From Desulfuromonas sp. KJ2020 (GTDB lineage: Bacteria; Desulfobacterota; Desulfuromonadia; Desulfuromonadales; SZUA-540), in contig NZ_JAKUKE010000001.1 of the NCBI RefSeq assembly GCF_024197615.1, positions 344,675-394,456 of the forward strand: a stretch of DNA of 49,782 nucleotides, written 5' to 3'. Positions 9,518 through 17,653 of this stretch are shown here, one piece after another (the stretch's first letter is position 1; every line of letters begins with the position of its first letter). The position numbers were made by a program, and so were the translations under genes. The notes below the pieces were generated by a model. The model saw only the letters and a program-made list of their open reading frames with translations. It ran no database searches and was not told where the DNA came from.

Positions 9518-9560
9518 ATTATGCCTTGCTTCTGTTAGGGGTTTGTTAGCCGCCTGTAAG
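9518..9560 (-). promoter_or_regulatory. Pho box and promoter P1 of pstS
   Basis: Read toward pstS: CTTACA (9560-9555), CTAACA (9549-9544), CTAACA (9538-9533), each 11 bp apart, then 9 nt, then a -10 like CATAAT (9523-9518). Eleven-bp direct repeats ending about 10 bp before the -10 are the classical architecture of PhoB/PhoP operators; the half-site resembles the Bacillus PhoP TTAACA type. The same arrangement appears at 9651 and ahead of phoB. The whole pstS/EamA intergenic stretch (9426-9817) otherwise shows no gene. Confidence 0.78.
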
Positions 9561-9623
9561 AAGCTCATGAGTTTTTCCGCCGATGAAACAGACCTCGCCC
9601 GAAAACTGGTCAGGAATAGGATA

Positions 9624-9651
9624 TAAAGGGCTTTTGTTAGGGGAATATTAG
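9624..9651 (-). promoter_or_regulatory. Second Pho box and promoter P2 of pstS
   Basis: Read toward pstS: CTAATA (9651-9646), 5 nt, CTAACA (9640-9635), 9 nt, TATATC (about 9625-9620). Half-site, 11-bp period and distance to the -10 equal those of P1 and of the phoB promoter, which makes chance unlikely. It would add a longer 5' leader of about 190 nt to the pst mRNA. It could alternatively serve an undetected short transcript. Confidence 0.65.
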
Positions 9652-9817
9652 GATAGAAGCACTATATCGTCCCCAAAACCCCATTCAAAGGAGCGAAATC
9701 AAAAAAGGAACGACCGACCTGCGTACGACCTCCTGTGGCAGCACCCGGTAATTTTGCTGGCTCTGAATAAAAAAGAGGAGTATTTTAGCGCGCGGTCGGC
9801 AAGGAGGCACGTGAGAC

Positions 9818-10795
9818 ATGATGAATGGGATCGGTATGAAGAGAGAAGGGATCGAGTGGCTGCCGCTGGTCAGTCTGGTGGCGGCCATGCTGCTGTGGGC
9901 CAGTTCCTTTGTGGCCCTCAAGCTGGCCTTTAGAAGCTACGACCCCATGGTCGTCATTTTCGGCCGCATGTTTCTGGCCAGCCTCTTTTTTCTGCCCTTT
10001 ATTCCCAGCTTCCGCCGCATCCGCTTCCGCCGGGGGGATCTGAAGTATCTGGTCCTTATGGCCCTGTGCGAGCCTTGCCTCTACTTTGTCTTCGAGGCCA
10101 GGGCCATGGAGAACACCACGGCGTCGCAGGCGGGGATGATTACCGCCATGATGCCGCTTTTAGTAGCTGTGCTCGCCTGGTTTTTTCTGCGCGAGCAAAT
10201 CAGCCGCCTGACCCTGGCAGGATTTCTGCTGGCCATCGTCGGCGCCGGCTGGCTGAGCCTGTCCAGCCCCGGCGACGCCTATGCGCCCAATCCGCTGCTC
10301 GGCAATTTCTATGAATTTCTGGCCATGATCTGCGCCGCCGGTTACACGGTGGCCCTGCGCCACCTGAGCGCCGGCTATCCGCCCCTGTTCATGGCGGCCT
10401 TCCAGGCCTTCGCCGGCAGCCTTTTTTTCTTCCCTTTCCTGCTGCTGCCACAAACAGTTCTCCCCAGCGAATTTCTGCTGGTACCGGCTCTGGCCATCGC
10501 CTACCTGGGCATCTTCGTCACCCTGGTGGCCTATACCTGCTACAACATCGGCGTCAAACACATCCCCGCCAGCCAGGCCGCGGTCTTTGTCAATCTCATC
10601 CCAGTCTTCAGCGTACTCATGGCTATGCTCTTTCTGGGCGAACGCCTGAATCTTCAGCAGCTGGCCGCCTCGGCCCTGGTCCTGGCCGGCGTCCTCATCA
10701 GCCGTCACGGCGGCCGCCAGGCATCCCGCCAGACCGCCGAGCCGGCAGCAACCGCTTTGACCGAGGAGAGCGCCCTCAGTCAAACTGGGCCCTGA
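9818..10795 (+). CDS. DMT-superfamily (EamA) transporter
   Basis: A 325-residue inner-membrane protein with ten hydrophobic helices arranged as two EamA repeats (about 15-145 and 165-295). Signatures are LLWASSFVALKLAF at the start of repeat one and LGIFVTLVAYTCYNIGVKHI with SVLMAMLFLGERL in repeat two. Family members export amino acids, nucleosides or other metabolites; the substrate cannot be read from sequence. AAGGAGG (9800-9806) precedes the ATG by 11 nt, and a second ATG follows immediately. It diverges from pstS. Its 3' end overlaps the convergent YceH gene by 20 bp. Confidence 0.92.
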   Translation: MMNGIGMKREGIEWLPLVSLVAAMLLWASSFVALKLAFRSYDPMVVIFGRMFLASLFFLPFIPSFRRIRFRRGDLKYLVLMALCEPCLYFVFEARAMENTTASQAGMITAMMPLLVAVLAWFFLREQISRLTLAGFLLAIVGAGWLSLSSPGDAYAPNPLLGNFYEFLAMICAAGYTVALRHLSAGYPPLFMAAFQAFAGSLFFFPFLLLPQTVLPSEFLLVPALAIAYLGIFVTLVAYTCYNIGVKHIPASQAAVFVNLIPVFSVLMAMLFLGERLNLQQLAASALVLAGVLISRHGGRQASRQTAEPAATALTEESALSQTGP

Positions 10796-11438
10796 AGGCG
10801 GCCATCTCCCGCCGGAGAGTCTCCACCTCCTCACGCAGGGCGGCCAGTTCGTCCTCAAGACGGGCCATACGCTCCTCTTCGGCCCGCACCCGCAGGGTGG
10901 CCGCTTCGGCCGGAGCTTCGGACCCGGTCGATTCCTCCGGCGGCGGCCCGCCGAAGAGTTGGGCGTAGCGGGACTCTTTACGCCCCGGCTGACGGGGGAG
11001 ACGGATCACCAGGGGCGGCTGCCGCTGTTCGAGCCCCTGCAGCACCTCCTCCACCTGGGCCAGCTCGTCGAAGGCATACAGCCGCTCGCTGCGCCCCCTC
11101 ACTTCCCCCACAGTCTGTGGTCCACGCACCAGCAGTACGCAGAGCACAGCCAGTTCCTCGGGCTCGAGATGAAGCTTCTCGGCCAGTGTGTGCCGGTATT
11201 TGGGAACCCTTCCCCCTTCACCGCTCTGCATGGCCAACCCGCCGTGGCGAAGGCGCTCCAGCGCCCGCACCACCTCCGTCTCCTCCAGAACCATCACCGG
11301 CTCGCGGTTGGATTTCTGGTTGCAGGCGTTGGTCAGGGCATTGAGGCTGAGAGGATAGTATTCCGGCGTTGCCATCTCTTTTTCCAGGAGACAGCCGAGC
11401 ACCCGGGCCTCCACGGCATCCACTATCATCTGTTCCAT
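10776..11438 (-). CDS. YceH family protein (DUF480)
   Basis: A 220-residue protein close in length to E. coli YceH (215). The conserved opening EARVLGCLLEKEMATPEYYPLSLNALTNACNQKSNREPV and the second module LAVLCVLLVRGPQTVGEVRGRSERLYAF form two tandem winged-helix domains. The last 50 residues are a charged coiled coil (EEERMARLEDELAALREEVE), seen in YceH proteins. Function in the family is unproven; the fold suggests nucleic-acid binding. GAGGAG lies 9 nt before the ATG. Confidence 0.9.
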   Translation of the reverse strand: MEQMIVDAVEARVLGCLLEKEMATPEYYPLSLNALTNACNQKSNREPVMVLEETEVVRALERLRHGGLAMQSGEGGRVPKYRHTLAEKLHLEPEELAVLCVLLVRGPQTVGEVRGRSERLYAFDELAQVEEVLQGLEQRQPPLVIRLPRQPGRKESRYAQLFGGPPPEESTGSEAPAEAATLRVRAEEERMARLEDELAALREEVETLRREMAAFRAQFD

Positions 11439-11601
11439 AATAAAATCTCCTCGGTTTTTCGCGTGGGCGCAAGCGGCCGGGCCTGATCCGCATAATTAAC
11501 GCCACCTGAAGGGGAAAAGCCCATTTTTGACCTGCCTCAAGGCAACGGCGCCCGGGACGTGTTTAAGTAGCGGCACGATCATCACTGCCAGGAGGATAAG
11601 C

Positions 11602-11712
11602 ATGCCAGAGAGTGAAACCATTGTCACCCTGCTGATTTGGGGGCTCACCGCCGCCGGCTGTTTTTTCGGCCTGCGGGCCCGCCGGAAAAGGCGCCGCCCG
11701 CCTCGACCATGA
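11602..11712 (+). CDS. Small single-helix membrane protein (36 aa)
   Basis: Starts MPESETIVTLLIWGLTAAGC, i.e. one transmembrane helix of about 18 residues, followed by a tail of Arg, Lys and Pro (LRARRKRRRPPRP) that should stay in the cytoplasm. AGGAGG lies 6 nt before the ATG, and a near-perfect intrinsic terminator begins 2 nt after the stop, so the unit looks like a complete monocistronic gene. I do not recognise a family. Confidence 0.55.
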   Translation: MPESETIVTLLIWGLTAAGCFFGLRARRKRRRPPRP

Positions 11713-11713
11713 C

Positions 11714-11748
11714 AAAGGGCCACCGGGAATCTGTCCCGGTGGCCCTTT
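11714..11748. terminator. Bidirectional intrinsic terminator
   Basis: Perfect 15-bp stem (11714-11728 with 11734-11748), loop ATCTG, arms AAAGGGCCACCGGGA and complement. The arms begin with A and end with T runs on both strands, so it can end the small plus-strand gene and the minus-strand coiled-coil gene that stops at 11774. Confidence 0.85.
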
Positions 11749-11773
11749 CTTTCAGGTTGGTATCACGCCAACC

Positions 11774-12235
11774 TCAGTCCTTTCCGTTGCCCCGACGCTC
11801 CTGCTCGCTCTCCTGTTCCTGCTCGCGCTGACGTTCCCAGATCATGCGGCGATCCCCGTCTTCACGCTGTGAATCCCGCTTGCGCTCGACTTCTTCAGCG
11901 CGCTCGCGCATCTTTTTACCCTCATCGGCAGCCTTTCCTTTACTCTTTTCATAACGCATGCGCTCCTGATAGGCGTTGCGCTCCTGCTTATGCCGCTGTT
12001 TGAGAGCTTCCTTGTCCGCTTTGTAGCGCTCTTCGAGCGCCTTGCGCTCGGCCTGCTGGCGCTGCTCCAGGGTCTTCATATCGCCATCGGCGACCTGTTG
12101 CATCTGCTCCATTCGGTCCGGCTTGCCCTTGCCCTCCTTGGGAGCGGCGAGAACGGCCTGGGGCAGGGCGAAAAACAGCATCCCGGCGAAAAGGACAAAG
12201 AGGGCGACGGGTCTTCCTGTTCCCTTGTTCATCAT
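11774..12235 (-). CDS. Exported, highly charged coiled-coil protein
   Basis: A 153-residue protein. MNKGTGRPVALFVLFAGMLF and the following FALPQAVLAA form a signal peptide with an AxA cleavage site near residue 30. The mature chain is almost entirely Glu, Lys, Arg, Gln and Asp with heptad-like spacing (QQAERKALEERYKADKEAL), so a long solvent-exposed helix or coiled coil is expected. Start: ATGATG at 12235 has GGAGG at 8 nt; an upstream in-frame start would put 34 non-signal residues ahead of the signal peptide. No domain family recognised. The composition resembles periplasmic helical chaperone-like proteins, but this is only a resemblance. Confidence 0.75.
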   Translation of the reverse strand: MMNKGTGRPVALFVLFAGMLFFALPQAVLAAPKEGKGKPDRMEQMQQVADGDMKTLEQRQQAERKALEERYKADKEALKQRHKQERNAYQERMRYEKSKGKAADEGKKMRERAEEVERKRDSQREDGDRRMIWERQREQEQESEQERRGNGKD

Positions 12236-12315
12236 GAGATTTCCTCCTTCGGTTGAGTGGTGACACCAAAAACTACCCCACAATTTTAGCAGGATTTGAA
12301 GGAAGCGAAAGTTCC

Positions 12316-13041
12316 TCAGGGGAGACAGTCCGACCACCCCAGCCGTTCCAGCACAGCGGTCATGGCCGGGTCGAGCGGAGCCTCGATGACCAGCTGCCGA
12401 CCGTCCAGGGGATGGGGAAAAGCCAGGCGGGTGGCGGCCAGCAGCAGGCGATGGCAGCCGAAGTGCTCCCGAAAAAAGCGGTTGTGGCGCCCTTCCCCGT
12501 ATTTGGTATCCCCGATAATGGGGTGGAAGAGATGTTTGAAGTGGCGACGCAGCTGATGACGGCGCCCGGTGTGGGGACGGGCCTCCACCAGGCTGTAACG
12601 GCTGCTGGGGTAGCGCCCGACGGCGACGGGGAGTTCGACCTGCGCCAGGCGGCGGAAGGAGGTCACCGCCTCCTGGGCTGGCTTGTCCGACTGGGCCGGA
12701 TAGACAGCGAGGCGGTCGGGCTCTTCGAGCAGGGGATAGTCGATGATCCCGGTCTCCGGGCAGACGCCGCGCAGTACGGCCAGGTAGGTCTTTTCCACCG
12801 CGCCGTGAGCAAAAGACTCCCCCAGGGCGCGGGCCACCTCGGGAGAGAGCGCGAAGAGCAGCACGCCGGAAGTCGGCTTGTCCAGACGATGGGCCGGGTA
12901 AACCGGTCGGCCCAGCTGGTCGCGCAGCAACTGCAGGGCAAAACGGGTTTCACGCCGATCGATGGGGCTGCGATGCACCAGCAGCCCCGCCGGTTTGTTG
13001 ATGGCGACCAGGTGGTCGTCGGCGTAGAGGATATCGAGCAT
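12316..13041 (-). CDS. truC: tRNA pseudouridine(65) synthase TruC
   Basis: A RluA-family pseudouridine synthase of 241 residues. The start MLDILYADDHLVAINKPAGL and the segment LVHRSPIDRRE match TruC of E. coli closely, as do HRLDKPTSGVLLFA (catalytic Asp in HRLD), GRYPSSRYSLVEARPHTGRR and HQLRRHFKHLFHPIIGDTKY. The enzyme makes pseudouridine at position 65 of tRNAs. The start at 13041 agrees with the family; an ATG at 13068, overlapping the acnA stop as ATGA and adding 9 residues, is a possible alternative. Either way it is translationally close to acnA. Confidence 0.92.
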   Translation of the reverse strand: MLDILYADDHLVAINKPAGLLVHRSPIDRRETRFALQLLRDQLGRPVYPAHRLDKPTSGVLLFALSPEVARALGESFAHGAVEKTYLAVLRGVCPETGIIDYPLLEEPDRLAVYPAQSDKPAQEAVTSFRRLAQVELPVAVGRYPSSRYSLVEARPHTGRRHQLRRHFKHLFHPIIGDTKYGEGRHNRFFREHFGCHRLLLAATRLAFPHPLDGRQLVIEAPLDPAMTAVLERLGWSDCLP

Positions 13042-13067
13042 TTTATGGCCGCTGGGAAAGACCGCCA

Positions 13068-15740
13068 TCAAGAGGTCTTCAGCAGACGTCGCAGCACATG
13101 ATGAAGAATGCCGCCGCTGTGAAAGTAGGCGATCTCGTCGGCGGTATCGATGCGACAGCGCACCGCCACCTCCTGCTGCCCCCCGTCCTGACGGCGGATG
13201 ACCAGCTGCAGGGTCATGCCCGGCCGCAGGTCCCCAGCCGGCGGCAGCAGGTCGACCTGTTCGCTGCCGTCAAGGCCGAGGGTCACCCGGGTGACGCCTG
13301 GCTCGAACTGCAGGGGGAGCACCCCCATGCCGACGAGGTTGGAGCGGTGAATGCGCTCGAAACTTTCAGCGATGATCGCCCTGATGCCGAGCAGCCGGCT
13401 CCCCTTGGCGGCCCAGTCGCGGCTGGAGCCGGTGCCGTACTCGGCGCCGGCGATGATGACCAGGGGCGTGCCTTCTTCGCCGTAGCGCATGGCCGCGTCG
13501 TAGAGGCTCATCTCCTCGCCGCTGGGGATATGGCGGGTGTAGCCCCCTTCGCGTTGCGGAACCATCTCGTTGCGCAGGCGGATATTGGCAAAGGTGCCGC
13601 GCATCATGACCTCATGATTGCCGCGTCGCGATCCGTAGGAGTTGAAATCGGCCGCCTTGACCCCGTGTTGCTGCAGGTATTCGCCGGCGGGACTGTCGGC
13701 CCGGATACTGCCGGCGGGCGAGATGTGGTCGGTGGTGATAGTGTCGCCAAGCAGCGCCAGAATACGGGCGCCGGCGAAGGCCGCCTCCCCATGCTCCTGC
13801 TCCACATCCAGAAAGAAGGGCGGCTCCTTGACGTAGGTGGAATCAGGGTCCCAGGCAAAGGTTTTGCCTTCCGGCACCGGCAGGGTGCGCCAGCTTTCCT
13901 CGCCGCGGAAAACGTCGGCATATTCCTGATGAAACATCTCGGCGGTCACCTTCTCTACCGCCCGGGCGACCTCAGCGGCCGTCGGCCAGATATCCCCGAG
14001 ATAGACGGGCTGGCCGTCCCTGTCCTCCCCCAGGGGTTCTTTCGACAGGTCAATGCGCATGGTACCGGCCAGGGCGTAGGCCACCACCAAAGGAGGCGAG
14101 GCCAGCCAGCTGGCCTTGACCTGGGGATGAATGCGCCCCTCGAAATTGCGGTTGCCGGAGAGAACCGCACAGACCGTCAGGTCCTGTTCGCGCACGGCGG
14201 CGGCGATAGGCTCGTCGAGAGGGCCCGAATTGCCGATACAGGTGGTACAGCCGTAGCCCACCAGCTGAAAGCCGAGGGCATCGAGGGGTTTCTGCAGATC
14301 GGCGGCGGCCAGATAGTCACTGACGACTTTGGAGCCTGGAGCCAGAGAGGTCTTCACCCAGGGTTTACTGGACAGTCCCTTTTCCAAAGCTTTCTGGGCC
14401 AACAAACCGGCGGCCATCATGACGGCCGGGTTCGAGGTGTTAGTGCAGGAGGTGATGGCGGCGATGACCAGGTCGCCGTCCAGGAGGCGGTAACCTGCCC
14501 CTTTGACCTCGGCGGATTTTTCCTGGCCCGCGTCTGCCAGCAGCGTATCCATGGCGCCGGGCAGTTCCGGGAGCGCCACCCGATCCTGCGGACGCTTGGG
14601 ACCGGCCAGGCTCGGCACCACCTGACCCAAGTCCAGCTCCACCACGTCGGTAAAGAGAGGGGCCGGCGTCTTTTCGTCCCGCCATAGCCCCTGCGCCTTG
14701 GCGTAGGCTTCCACCAGGGCCAGGGTCTGGCCGTCACGCCCGGTGAAGCGCAGATAGTCCAAAGTCTGCCGATCCACCGGGAAGAACCCGCAGGTGGCGC
14801 CATACTCGGGAGACATGTTGGCGATGGTGGCCCGGTCGGCGATGGGGAGATGATCGAGACCGGGCCCGAAAAACTCGACGAATTTGCCGACGACGCCGAA
14901 CTCCCGCAGCATCTGGGTGACGGTGAGCACCAGGTCGGTGGCCGTCACCCCTGCCGCCAGGGAGCCGTGCAGGCGAAAGCCGACCACCTCGGGGATGAGC
15001 ATGGAGATGGGCTGGCCGAGCATGGCCGCCTCGGCTTCGATGCCGCCGACCCCCCAGCCCAAAATGCCGAGACCGTTGATCATGGGGGTATGGCTGTCCG
15101 TGCCGACAAGAGTGTCGGGATAGGCCAGGGTGCGGTCGTTCTCCTCGGCGCTCCACACCGTTTGTCCCAGATACTCCAGATTCACCTGGTGACAGATGCC
15201 GGTGCCCGGCGGCACCACGCGGAAATTGGCAAAGGCCTTCTGTCCCCAGCGCAGCAACGCGTAGCGTTCGTGGTTGCGCGCCATTTCGGCGGCGACATTG
15301 GCGGCAAAAGCGTCTTTCGAGCCGTAGCGATCCACCGTCACCGAATGGTCGATGATCAGATCCACCGGCACGCGGGGGTTGATCTTTTCCGGGTCGCCCC
15401 CGGCCCGGGCCATGGCGTCGCGCAGAGCGGCCAGGTCGACCACGGCGGGAACCCCGGTAAAGTCCTGCATCAGCACCCGGGCCGGGCGAAAGGCGATTTC
15501 CCGGGAGGAGGAGCGCTCCTTGAGCCAGGCGCCCAGGGCTTCGATGTCGGCGACGGTCACGCTCTGGCCGTCCTCAAAGCGCAGCAGATTTTCCAGCAAT
15601 ATTTTGAGTGAGAAGGGCAGGCGGCTGAGATCGCCAAGCCCCGCCCGTTCGGCGGCGGGGAGGCTGAAATAATCGTAACGGCGACCGTCGACGGTCAGGG
15701 TGGTTTTCGTCTTGAGCGTATCTGTGCGCTGGACATGCAT
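13068..15740 (-). CDS. acnA: Aconitate hydratase AcnA
   Basis: An 890-residue AcnA/IRP1-type aconitase that interconverts citrate and isocitrate in the TCA cycle. Cluster ligands are visible as the Cys in AITSCTNTSNP (about residue 432) and the pair in GYGCTTCIGNSG (about 498 and 501), and the swivel domain ends the protein (NSYGSRRGNHEVMMRGTFAN, GAEYGTGSSRDWAAKG). GAGGAGG lies 5 nt before the ATG. It follows phoR by 107 bp that contain an inverted repeat, so it probably has its own promoter. truC follows with overlapping or near-overlapping translation. Confidence 0.97.
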   Translation of the reverse strand: MHVQRTDTLKTKTTLTVDGRRYDYFSLPAAERAGLGDLSRLPFSLKILLENLLRFEDGQSVTVADIEALGAWLKERSSSREIAFRPARVLMQDFTGVPAVVDLAALRDAMARAGGDPEKINPRVPVDLIIDHSVTVDRYGSKDAFAANVAAEMARNHERYALLRWGQKAFANFRVVPPGTGICHQVNLEYLGQTVWSAEENDRTLAYPDTLVGTDSHTPMINGLGILGWGVGGIEAEAAMLGQPISMLIPEVVGFRLHGSLAAGVTATDLVLTVTQMLREFGVVGKFVEFFGPGLDHLPIADRATIANMSPEYGATCGFFPVDRQTLDYLRFTGRDGQTLALVEAYAKAQGLWRDEKTPAPLFTDVVELDLGQVVPSLAGPKRPQDRVALPELPGAMDTLLADAGQEKSAEVKGAGYRLLDGDLVIAAITSCTNTSNPAVMMAAGLLAQKALEKGLSSKPWVKTSLAPGSKVVSDYLAAADLQKPLDALGFQLVGYGCTTCIGNSGPLDEPIAAAVREQDLTVCAVLSGNRNFEGRIHPQVKASWLASPPLVVAYALAGTMRIDLSKEPLGEDRDGQPVYLGDIWPTAAEVARAVEKVTAEMFHQEYADVFRGEESWRTLPVPEGKTFAWDPDSTYVKEPPFFLDVEQEHGEAAFAGARILALLGDTITTDHISPAGSIRADSPAGEYLQQHGVKAADFNSYGSRRGNHEVMMRGTFANIRLRNEMVPQREGGYTRHIPSGEEMSLYDAAMRYGEEGTPLVIIAGAEYGTGSSRDWAAKGSRLLGIRAIIAESFERIHRSNLVGMGVLPLQFEPGVTRVTLGLDGSEQVDLLPPAGDLRPGMTLQLVIRRQDGGQQEVAVRCRIDTADEIAYFHSGGILHHVLRRLLKTS

Positions 15741-15758
15741 AGGGACCTCCTCGGGGCG

Positions 15759-15806
15759 GGTTCAACCGTTCCCCCCTGGCTCGGGGATTAAAAGAACGGT
15801 TAAACC
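15759..15806. repeat. Inverted repeat upstream of acnA
   Basis: GGTTCAACCGTTC (15759-15771) and GAACGGTTAAACC (15794-15806) are inverted copies with one mismatch, 22 bp apart. Each arm also contains its own small palindrome GGTTnAACC. The spacing is long for a terminator loop and no T-run follows, so paired operator half-sites for acnA are more likely. The regulator is not identifiable. Confidence 0.5.
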
Positions 15807-15847
15807 TTATCACGCCCGAGGCAGCCCGCAACCCCGACCATTCAGGC

Positions 15848-17626
15848 TCAGGGTTCGGCGGGAAGGATGATGGAGAAGGTGCTGCCTTTACCCGGAACAC
15901 TTTCCACAGTGACGCGGCCACCATGGGTTTGCACGATGTGTTTGACGATGGCCAGGCCCAGCCCGGTGCCGCCCTGCTGGCGGCTGCGGGCCTTGTCGAC
16001 CCGGTAGAAGCGTTCGAACAGACGGGGCAGATGTTCGCGGGCGATGCCGCAGCCCTGATCGATGACGCGGATGACAACGCCTTCGTCGCCCTGCGTCCCT
16101 TCGACCCGCACCCGGCTGCCTTCGGGGGAATATTTGATCGCGTTGCTGATGAGATTGACCAGAGCCTGCTCGATCAGTGGTGGATTGAGATGGGCCCGCA
16201 GGTTATCGGCCACCGCCTGCTCCACCTGGATCCCCCGCTCCTGCGCCTGCACCTCGCAGGACTGGATGGCCGACCGCACCACCTCGTCCACCCCCTCCGG
16301 CTGCAGGTCGATCTGCTGCCGCTCGGCACCCTGTTCAAGGCGGGAAAGATCGAGCAGATCATCAATGATGGCATTGAGACGGTCGGCCTGCTTGCTGACA
16401 ATGGTCAAAAAACGCTGGGCGTCTTCCGGCTGGTTGAGGGCGCCATCGAGAAGGGTCTCGACGAACCCCTTGATGGCCGTGATCGGCGTCTTCAGTTCGT
16501 GGGAGACGTTGGCGACGAAATCCCGGCGCATGGTCTCCAGGCGCCGCAGGCGGGTCACGTCATTGAGGACAATCAGCACGCCGATGCGCTGCCCCTGGGA
16601 GCCGCGCAGGGCAGTACCGTGGGCCTGCAGAAAACGTTCGGGCTCGCCGTGAAAGACGATATCCCCTTCCACCGCCTCCGGGCTGGACAGCGCCTGGGCG
16701 ATGAAGCGCTGCAGATCGGCCTTGCGCACCACTTCCTGGATGCGGCTCCCCTGCACCTTTTCGGAGTCGAGCGCCAGCAACTTTTCCGCCGCCCGGTTCA
16801 GGCGCAGGATGCGCTCCTCGGCATCCACCGCCAGCACCCCTTCCACCATGCTGGCCAGCACCGCCTCCTGCTCGTTGCGCTGGCGCAGCACCGTACGGAT
16901 TCGCTCGTCGAGCTGGGCGGCCATCTTGTTCATCGCTTCGGCCAGGCTGCGCACTTCCGCCGAACCTCGCACGACCAGCGGCTGCTGCAGCTCGCCCTGG
17001 GAAAAGCGCTCGGCCCCCTGTTTCATCATCTCCAGAGGTTGACTGATGCGGCGGGAGACGAGCAGGCTCAGCAGGGCCGCCAGCACAGCCGCCGCCAAAC
17101 CGCCCAAAATGACCCGGCGCAACAGCGTATCGAGGGTTTCATCCAGGGCCGTGATCGCCATGGCGGTCCGCACCACGCCGGTGATGGCGCCGTTCTCCGC
17201 CACCGGCAGGGCAACGTACATCATGTCCTGCTGGATGGTATGGCTGAAACGGACCGAGCGGCCGGTGCGCCCCTGCATCGCGGCCACAATTTCCGGCCGA
17301 CCCGCATGGTTTTCCATCCGGGCTGCTTCTTCCTCCGAGTCGGCCAACACCACACCCGAGGGCATAATGAGGGTGATTCGCGTCGCCGCGTCCTGCCCCA
17401 ATTCAGCGACCAGCGCTTCGAGATAGGGAGACTGGAAGACGGCGAAAAGCCCTTTGACCTGGACGGTGACCAGGCGCGCCCGGGCCATCAGGTCTTCTTC
17501 CGCCTGTTTGAGGTAGGATGAACGCAGGGTGGAGGAAAAATACCAGGTCAGCACCAGCAGGGAGAGAAGAATGATGACCAGACAGGGAACATAGAACTGC
17601 CAGAGCAGCCGCTTGGGACGCATCAT
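15848..17626 (-). CDS. phoR: Phosphate regulon sensor histidine kinase PhoR
   Basis: A 592-residue kinase: TM1 (about 11-30), a periplasmic sensor region of about 130 residues, TM2 (about 171-191), HAMP (to about 245), a PAS domain (about 252-355, MVEGVLAVDAEERILRLNRA) and a kinase core with His376 in VSHELKTPITAIKGF, DQGCGI and GGTGLGLAIVKHI. The SHELKTPI-AIKGF-ETLLDGA string is typical of PhoR. It phosphorylates PhoB when phosphate is scarce. It follows phoB by 27 bp. Unlike E. coli PhoR it has a sizeable extracytoplasmic domain, as in Bacillus and Geobacter PhoR. Confidence 0.94.
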   Translation of the reverse strand: MMRPKRLLWQFYVPCLVIILLSLLVLTWYFSSTLRSSYLKQAEEDLMARARLVTVQVKGLFAVFQSPYLEALVAELGQDAATRITLIMPSGVVLADSEEEAARMENHAGRPEIVAAMQGRTGRSVRFSHTIQQDMMYVALPVAENGAITGVVRTAMAITALDETLDTLLRRVILGGLAAAVLAALLSLLVSRRISQPLEMMKQGAERFSQGELQQPLVVRGSAEVRSLAEAMNKMAAQLDERIRTVLRQRNEQEAVLASMVEGVLAVDAEERILRLNRAAEKLLALDSEKVQGSRIQEVVRKADLQRFIAQALSSPEAVEGDIVFHGEPERFLQAHGTALRGSQGQRIGVLIVLNDVTRLRRLETMRRDFVANVSHELKTPITAIKGFVETLLDGALNQPEDAQRFLTIVSKQADRLNAIIDDLLDLSRLEQGAERQQIDLQPEGVDEVVRSAIQSCEVQAQERGIQVEQAVADNLRAHLNPPLIEQALVNLISNAIKYSPEGSRVRVEGTQGDEGVVIRVIDQGCGIAREHLPRLFERFYRVDKARSRQQGGTGLGLAIVKHIVQTHGGRVTVESVPGKGSTFSIILPAEP

Positions 17627-17653
17627 GTTGTTTTGCCTCGTGAGAAAGGATAA

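Noticed and set aside
9425-9570. 47-codon minus-strand frame in the pstS leader, starting MSFLQAANKPL and ending at the pstS start as ATGA
   Set aside because: It would have to cover the P1 Pho box and -10, and its translation is basic and without pattern; start overlap with pstS is most likely chance.
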